From positions 1 to 8,918 of the forward strand of contig JAPLHM010000222.1 in assembly GCA_026389635.1 (NCBI GenBank): a DNA stretch of 8,918 bases, given 5' to 3'. This document shows positions 4,487 through 8,918 of this stretch, piece after piece (position 1 is the first letter of the stretch; each line of letters starts with the position of its first letter). The translations under genes and the position numbers were made by a program. The stretch is from Chloroflexota bacterium (GTDB lineage: Bacteria > Chloroflexota > Dehalococcoidia > GIF9 > UBA5629). Under the pieces are notes generated by a model. It had not been told where the DNA came from. It did no database searches and saw only the letters and a list, made by a program, of their open reading frames with translations.

Positions 4487-6538
4487 ATGAACGCTGCAAA
4501 GCACGAAAGCGCTAATCCTGCCCGCACAGCCGGCCGGCTGAGGACGATACTGCGCATGGTATTGTCTTTTTTCATCACGGCTGCCCTGCTATTTCTCATA
4601 ATACGGCTGTTTCCGGGGCTGGGTTACATACAGGGCATCTCTACAGCCCTGCTGGTGATACTCCTGCTGGCAGCGGTCCAGGCGTTGCTGTGGCCGCTTT
4701 TGCTCAGGGCAGTACTTGCCCTGACTTATAAAATATCCCCGGCTATCATGTTCATATCCATGCCCGTGCTTTCCGTGCTCCTTTCTGCCGTTTTTATTGA
4801 GACGTCAAACCAGCTGTCTGCCGACTTCCAGGTTTATAGTTTCGGCGCTGCGTTGCTGATAGCATTGCTTTTGACCGTAGCTCAATTGGTACTGTCGGCT
4901 GTCTTTGCCTACGACGATGAGGGCATAATACTGCGAAGAACCTTGAGAAGGATCGGGGCGAAGGCGATTTCAAAGGACGATATCGGCAAGCCCGGTATAA
5001 TATTTTTGGAGATCGATGGGCTGGGTGAAAAAGTGCTCAGGAAGGCTATGGCCATGGGGAAAATGCCCACCCTGAAACGGTGGCTGGATTCCGGCAGCCA
5101 TAAGCTCGTGGGATGGGATTCGGACCTGTCCTCCCAGACAATGGCGGCCCAGGCAGGCATCCTGCACGGAAATAACTACGGCGTAGTTGCCTTCAGGTGG
5201 TATGTCAAGGGCAAGAACAAGGTGATTGACGCCGCCGCCCTTAAAGACGTTGCCCAACTGGAAAAGCAGCTATCCGACGGCAACGGGCTGATGAGCCATG
5301 GAGGCGTGACCAGGGCAAGCCTGTTTTCAGGCGACGCCAGCAGTGTACTCATAACAGGCAGCAGGGTATTTGAGGAAACGTCCGCTGACCTGAGATCCTA
5401 TTATCTCAACCCTTCCAGTTTTTTAAGGACCCTTGCCCTGCTTGTATGGGACTGGATCTTGGAAAAGAGGGCGGCCTGGGGCCAGGCACTGAGAAAAGAA
5501 GAGCCGCGGGTCAAGAGGGGAGGTGTATATTTCCTCATCAGGTCGGTGGTCGCAGTGTGGCTCAGGGACTTTAGCGTTTTCACTTTGAGGGGTGACTTGT
5601 ACGCGGGCGTGCCTTATGCATATGCCACGCTGGCGGGCTACGACGAAGTAGCACACCATTCGGGGATAATGAGGCCGGATGCACTTGAGATCCTGCGCAA
5701 GCTGGACAGGGAATTCAGGAAGCTGGAAATGACCGCAGCCGACGCCCCGCGCAAATATAAGTTCGTGGTGCTGTCGGACCACGGGCAAACACAGGGAGCT
5801 ACCTTCCGTCAAAGGTATGGGGAGACGCTGGAGGAAGTGGTCAGCAGATTGCTGCGGGAAGGGGGGAATACGCTGTCCGTGGCCGTTTACCGTACCAAAC
5901 ATGAGGGTGTCTACCACATCGATGCCGCCTTTAAGGACTACCATATATCCGAGACCGCCGCAGGCAGCCAGGTCTACGACACTATTCTGCAGAGCGGCCG
6001 GGAAAATATGGAAAAGGATGCGGCGGTGGACGTTGTGGTGGCGGCCTCAGGCAACTTCGGGATGGTATACTTTCCGGCCTTTGAGCAGAGGGCCAGCATG
6101 GAAGAGCTTGAAGCAAAATACCCCGGGTTGCTGAGCGGCCTGGTGGAACACCCGGGCATAGGTTTTATCGTGACCAGGTCAAAACTGCGCGGCCCGGTGG
6201 CACTGGGGAAGAAGGGAAAACTGTACCTTTCCACGGGTGAAGTTGAAGGCCAGGACATTCTCAGCGACTATGCCCCGCTCACCCTGCAACAGCTTGCCCG
6301 GGGAGACAGCTTCCCTGATACGCCCGACGTCATGGTAATGAGCACGTACTGGAAGGATGCGGATGAAGCCGCCGCTTTTGAAGAACTGGTGGGGAGCCAC
6401 GGGGGCGCCGGAGGCGAGCAGTCCAGGCCTTTTATCCTCTACCCTTCTGAATTTGACATAGGGACGGATAAAATCGCGGGGGCTGAAGCGGTTTACAAGA
6501 TTTTAAAAGGCTGGACCGATAAGGTCCGTAACTCTTGA
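4487..6538 (+). CDS. Membrane-anchored alkaline phosphatase superfamily phosphodiesterase
   Basis: The 683-residue protein starts with four membrane helices (about 21-43, 48-79, 84-105, 116-141). A domain of the type I phosphodiesterase/nucleotide pyrophosphatase fold follows from about 168. Likely metal ligands are D177 (FLEIDGLG), D386 and H390 (AGYDEVAHHSG), D431 and H432 (LSDHGQTQG) and H638 (GSHGG); the nucleophile lies in S212-T218 (SDLSSQT) before the AGILHGNN block, but I cannot choose between S212, S215, S216 and T218. The segments AGILHGNN, AFRWY, SGDASSVLIT, YDEVAHHSG and DHGQTQG recall uncharacterised proteins of Actinobacteria and Chloroflexota with the same membrane start. The substrate is unknown; a lipid head group, teichoic-acid-like polymer or nucleotide would fit. 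GAGGT 6 nt upstream supports the ATG. The next gene overlaps its stop by 4 bp. Confidence 0.88.
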   Translation: MNAAKHESANPARTAGRLRTILRMVLSFFITAALLFLIIRLFPGLGYIQGISTALLVILLLAAVQALLWPLLLRAVLALTYKISPAIMFISMPVLSVLLSAVFIETSNQLSADFQVYSFGAALLIALLLTVAQLVLSAVFAYDDEGIILRRTLRRIGAKAISKDDIGKPGIIFLEIDGLGEKVLRKAMAMGKMPTLKRWLDSGSHKLVGWDSDLSSQTMAAQAGILHGNNYGVVAFRWYVKGKNKVIDAAALKDVAQLEKQLSDGNGLMSHGGVTRASLFSGDASSVLITGSRVFEETSADLRSYYLNPSSFLRTLALLVWDWILEKRAAWGQALRKEEPRVKRGGVYFLIRSVVAVWLRDFSVFTLRGDLYAGVPYAYATLAGYDEVAHHSGIMRPDALEILRKLDREFRKLEMTAADAPRKYKFVVLSDHGQTQGATFRQRYGETLEEVVSRLLREGGNTLSVAVYRTKHEGVYHIDAAFKDYHISETAAGSQVYDTILQSGRENMEKDAAVDVVVAASGNFGMVYFPAFEQRASMEELEAKYPGLLSGLVEHPGIGFIVTRSKLRGPVALGKKGKLYLSTGEVEGQDILSDYAPLTLQQLARGDSFPDTPDVMVMSTYWKDADEAAAFEELVGSHGGAGGEQSRPFILYPSEFDIGTDKIAGAEAVYKILKGWTDKVRNS

Positions 6539-7365
6539 TCCCCAAAGACTTTAGTGTAACATTCCTGGGGACCTCAGCGGCATCAGTTTCCCCACATGTC
6601 TCGACATCCGCCTGCCTGGTCCGTGCCGGCGATACCGTGTTGATGGTAGATGCCGGCATAGGCGCCTTAAGGCAATTGCACAGGGCCGCTGTCGATCCCG
6701 GTGAGATTGACGCCGTGCTGGTCAGTCACTGGCATTGGGACCACACAGGCGGATTGCCGGCACTGGTCAAGGCCCGGAAGAGGGCCAAACCGCTGATAAT
6801 ATATGGCCCGCACCCTCACCTCCTGTCACGGATTTACCTGAGTGTATTGTGCCCATCCATTTTCGCCGATTTTGTGACGGTCAAGGCGGGCAGCAGTATA
6901 GACTTCAAGGATATCCGGGCAGAAACCATAGCTACAGTCCATGAAGTCGCTTCCGTGGGATGGATACTGGCCGAGCAGCCCGGGGGCCGCAGAAAAATTG
7001 TCATCAGCGGAGACACACGTCCGGTGGAGAGCATCGTCGCCGCCGCCCGCGGGGCCGACCTGCTGATTCACGAGGCAACTTTCCTCGACAGGCACGCTGA
7101 GTGGGCGGTACTAAGCGGGCACAGCAGGGCGAGCGACGCCGCCAGGCTGGCTCTGAAAGCAGGGGCGGGGGCACTGGCGCTGACTCACCTTCCGGCTCGC
7201 TATACGGCGGAGGAAATACGTGCCGAAGCCGGTGCCATATTTCCGGGTGTCCTGTTGGCCTCCCCGCTGGAAACAATGGCGATCGATACGGCCGCCGCTG
7301 AAGACCATAAGCAGGGAAGCGGCTGGGCAAAGATAAGGTTGATTGTTCCACCTTCTCAACCCTGA
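6535..7365 (+). CDS. RNase Z-like metallo-beta-lactamase-fold hydrolase without exosite arm
   Basis: This 276-residue protein carries the two-metal site of the MBL fold: H65-W-H67-W-D69-H70, H136 (TVHEV), D160 (SGDT) and H218 (LTHLPARY). Several blocks are characteristic of ribonuclease Z: FLGTSA at the start, LIHEATF (177-183), GHSRASDAA (195-203) and LTHLPARY (216-223). It lacks two tRNase Z features: the PxKxRN-type loop after the first strand, and the long flexible exosite arm that normally lies between the H136 region and SGDT; here only about 20 residues connect them. A tRNA 3'-end role is therefore doubtful, and a small phosphodiester substrate is more likely. The start is a TTG inside TTGA, overlapping the previous stop; it must be near here because the first conserved strand begins at residue 6. 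Translation is probably coupled to the phosphodiesterase gene. Confidence 0.85.
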   Translation: MIPKDFSVTFLGTSAASVSPHVSTSACLVRAGDTVLMVDAGIGALRQLHRAAVDPGEIDAVLVSHWHWDHTGGLPALVKARKRAKPLIIYGPHPHLLSRIYLSVLCPSIFADFVTVKAGSSIDFKDIRAETIATVHEVASVGWILAEQPGGRRKIVISGDTRPVESIVAAARGADLLIHEATFLDRHAEWAVLSGHSRASDAARLALKAGAGALALTHLPARYTAEEIRAEAGAIFPGVLLASPLETMAIDTAAAEDHKQGSGWAKIRLIVPPSQP

Positions 7366-7377
7366 AAGGCCTGCACT

Positions 7378-7404
7378 AAAAATGCGCCGCCCTAATCCGG
7401 CGGC
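7378..7404 (-). terminator. Rho-independent terminator of the penicillin acylase gene
   Basis: On the minus strand a GC-only 6-bp stem (GCCGCC at 7404-7399, GGCGGC at 7391-7386) with loop GGATTAG is followed after 3 nt by five T residues (7382-7378). The last proline codons form the upstream arm and the TAG stop lies in the loop. The hairpin also forms on the plus strand, but no T-run follows there. Confidence 0.75.
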
Positions 7405-8918
7405 CTGAGCAAAAGCAGGTGTTGCGCGGCCGATTCCACACCAGCCTTATCAAACAGCATGGTATGAAAACCGACGTCCAGCCAACTGCCGATCATATCG
7501 TCGTAATGCCTGTTGAAGGCCTGCCCGCTCTGGCCGGTGGTGTGCATGGCCAACGATTTGTCGGGGTCGCTCCAGTCGATGATCTGCCGGTAGCTGGGCA
7601 GGGCCACCACGCTGTACGGTTTGCTGTAGTCGAATGCTGCCACGTTCACCGTATAGCGCGAACCCGGCGTGGGCACCGGGCCGCGGCTGAATATGGCGTC
7701 AAGGCCGGGCAGCCTGCCCAGTGGATGCCGGAACCAGGTGCCGTGTAAGTCTCCCCACTTCCAATTATGTGGATCTGAGCCGTACTTGCCAGAAAGCTCA
7801 GCCAGCGCATCATCCAGGCTCTTTTTAATGATGTCATCCCTGTTCTCGCGCCCGGGAGTGCCGGCATCGTCAAACCAGGCACTGTCTTTATCCTTCATAA
7901 TGCCTTCCAGGAAAACAGCGTGGACATCGCCCGAACCGCCCATGGCCCTCAGGTAGTCGTCGAAAAGCGTTCCCCCCAACCTGTCCTGCAGGATATTTTT
8001 CAGCATCTTGACGTAAAAGACGTGGTAGATGGCCGGCGCAGGATCGTCCGCCCGGTCGTTATAATCCCACTTCTTCAAAATTTCAAGCGCCTGTTTACCC
8101 TGCTCTGTTTGCGGCTCAACCTGCAGGGCATAGGGTGTAAAGATGCTGGCTGGTATGTCATAGATGTCCGCCTGGATGTCCCGGAAATCGTCGACAGACA
8201 GCTTTTCTTTAGCCTGCAGCAGCTCCGTGATGCGCTGTGCACGGTAGGGAGGGGACCAGTCATAGGTCATAAAATATGAATAGTTGTCTGAAACCACTTT
8301 ATTGTTGGCGGTAACTATAAAATGGTTGGACGGGTTCGGCACGCTGGGAAGCTGGTCGTACGGAATGCTGCCCGTCCAGTCGTATTCACCTGTCCAACCC
8401 GGGACAGGGACCGTGCCCAACCCTTTATTGCGCACGGGGATCAGCCCGGTCGACTGGTAACCGATATTGCCGCCCCGGTCGGCGTAAACAATGTTCTGGC
8501 TGGGTGTGTCCCACAGGCGCAGAGCGTCATGAAACTCCTCCCAGTTAGCAGCCTTGTCCAGCAAATAAACGCTCTTGATCAAACTGCTGGTACGGCTGCC
8601 GTACCATTGCAGCGCCAGCGGCTGCTCAAGCCCGCTTATGACTTTATCCATCAGCGGCCCGTGCAGCGATGACCGGACCTGCAGCTTCTCGGGTTCGCTG
8701 CGGCCACGTACTTTGATGGATTCCTCCAGCACCTGCAGGGGTTTCCATTCCCCTTTGTATTGATATTGCTGTCCATTATCCGGGTTGAGCTTCTCGATAA
8801 AAAAATCCTGCGTGTCGGCCGGCAGATTGGTGATGCCCCAGGAGATGTCGCGGTTGCGCCCGATGTTGATCAGCGGACACCCGGGTATAGACACACCCGC
8901 TACATCGAACCCGGCGCC
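7392..8918 (-). CDS. Penicillin acylase family N-terminal-nucleophile hydrolase, partial (beta-chain part)
   Basis: The frame is open to the right edge, giving 508 residues of the C-terminal (beta) part; a GTG at 8894 is an internal valine, because GAGFDVAG continues in frame to the window end. Family landmarks include GAGFDVAGVSIPG at the visible start, IGRNRDISWGITNL, DTQDFFIEK, SSLHGP, QNIVYAD with GNIGY, the NPSNHFIVTANNKV segment whose Asn supplies the oxyanion hole, SPPYRAQRI, GSRYTVNVAAFDY, PSYRQIIDWSDPD and TGQSGQAFNRHYDD. Members are exported proenzymes that cleave themselves to expose a catalytic Ser; that Ser, the spacer peptide, the alpha chain and the signal peptide lie outside. 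They hydrolyse amides such as penicillins or N-acyl-homoserine lactones; the substrate here is unknown. It converges on the MBL gene with a 26-bp gap. Confidence 0.93.
   Translation of the reverse strand, partial: GAGFDVAGVSIPGCPLINIGRNRDISWGITNLPADTQDFFIEKLNPDNGQQYQYKGEWKPLQVLEESIKVRGRSEPEKLQVRSSLHGPLMDKVISGLEQPLALQWYGSRTSSLIKSVYLLDKAANWEEFHDALRLWDTPSQNIVYADRGGNIGYQSTGLIPVRNKGLGTVPVPGWTGEYDWTGSIPYDQLPSVPNPSNHFIVTANNKVVSDNYSYFMTYDWSPPYRAQRITELLQAKEKLSVDDFRDIQADIYDIPASIFTPYALQVEPQTEQGKQALEILKKWDYNDRADDPAPAIYHVFYVKMLKNILQDRLGGTLFDDYLRAMGGSGDVHAVFLEGIMKDKDSAWFDDAGTPGRENRDDIIKKSLDDALAELSGKYGSDPHNWKWGDLHGTWFRHPLGRLPGLDAIFSRGPVPTPGSRYTVNVAAFDYSKPYSVVALPSYRQIIDWSDPDKSLAMHTTGQSGQAFNRHYDDMIGSWLDVGFHTMLFDKAGVESAAQHLLLLRPPD

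Noticed and set aside
5423..5944. 173-codon minus-strand frame inside the phosphodiesterase gene
   Set aside because: It is antisense to the catalytic domain, where the metal-binding motifs fix the true reading frame on the plus strand.
8892..8894. GTG as the start of the penicillin acylase gene
   Set aside because: The frame stays open upstream to the window edge and encodes GAGFDVAG, a conserved family segment, so this codon is an internal valine.

Overview
The window reads as a chromosomal segment of an anaerobic bacterium with moderate to high G+C. It has a sigma70-like promoter, a TTG start and Shine-Dalgarno sequences. A corrinoid methyl-transfer pair, a penicillin-acylase-family protein and a membrane phosphodiesterase of a type I recall from Actinobacteria and Chloroflexota fit an uncultivated Chloroflexota (Dehalococcoidia-like) or a Peptococcaceae-type Firmicute. 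No marker gene settles this. I see no rRNA, tRNA, CRISPR array, transposase or integrase.

Layout. (1) Positions 1-1850, minus strand: a methyl-transfer operon. A good promoter (TTGACA, 17 bp, TACAGT) and a strong ribosome binding site lead into a 77-codon remnant of an MFS transporter. A corrinoid-binding protein and a uroporphyrinogen-decarboxylase-fold methyltransferase follow, and the latter runs off the left edge. (2) Positions about 1887-4180, minus strand: a more AT-rich island with a DUF4143-type AAA ATPase and an exported glutaminyl-peptide cyclotransferase. Both are preceded by copies of the same AT-rich palindromic motif, and an imperfect 23-bp direct repeat brackets the ATPase. (3) Positions 4298-7365, plus strand: a compact cluster of a 54-residue leucine-zipper microprotein, a 683-residue four-helix membrane phosphodiesterase, and an RNase Z-like metallo-beta-lactamase protein that overlaps its neighbour by 4 bp through a TTG start. 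(4) Positions 7378-8918, minus strand: a penicillin acylase family protein that runs off the right edge and ends at a rho-independent terminator whose loop contains its stop codon.

Working together. The corrinoid protein and methyltransferase should pass methyl groups between a methylated substrate, cobalamin and an acceptor; the decayed transporter may once have imported the substrate. The microprotein, phosphodiesterase and hydrolase are probably co-expressed. The most unusual points are the conserved zipper microprotein, the RNase Z-like protein without an exosite arm, the shared palindromic promoter motif with an apparently leaderless gene, and the gutted MFS gene at the head of the operon. 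I do not see a clearly new multi-gene system; the three-gene plus-strand cluster is the best candidate for undescribed biology.
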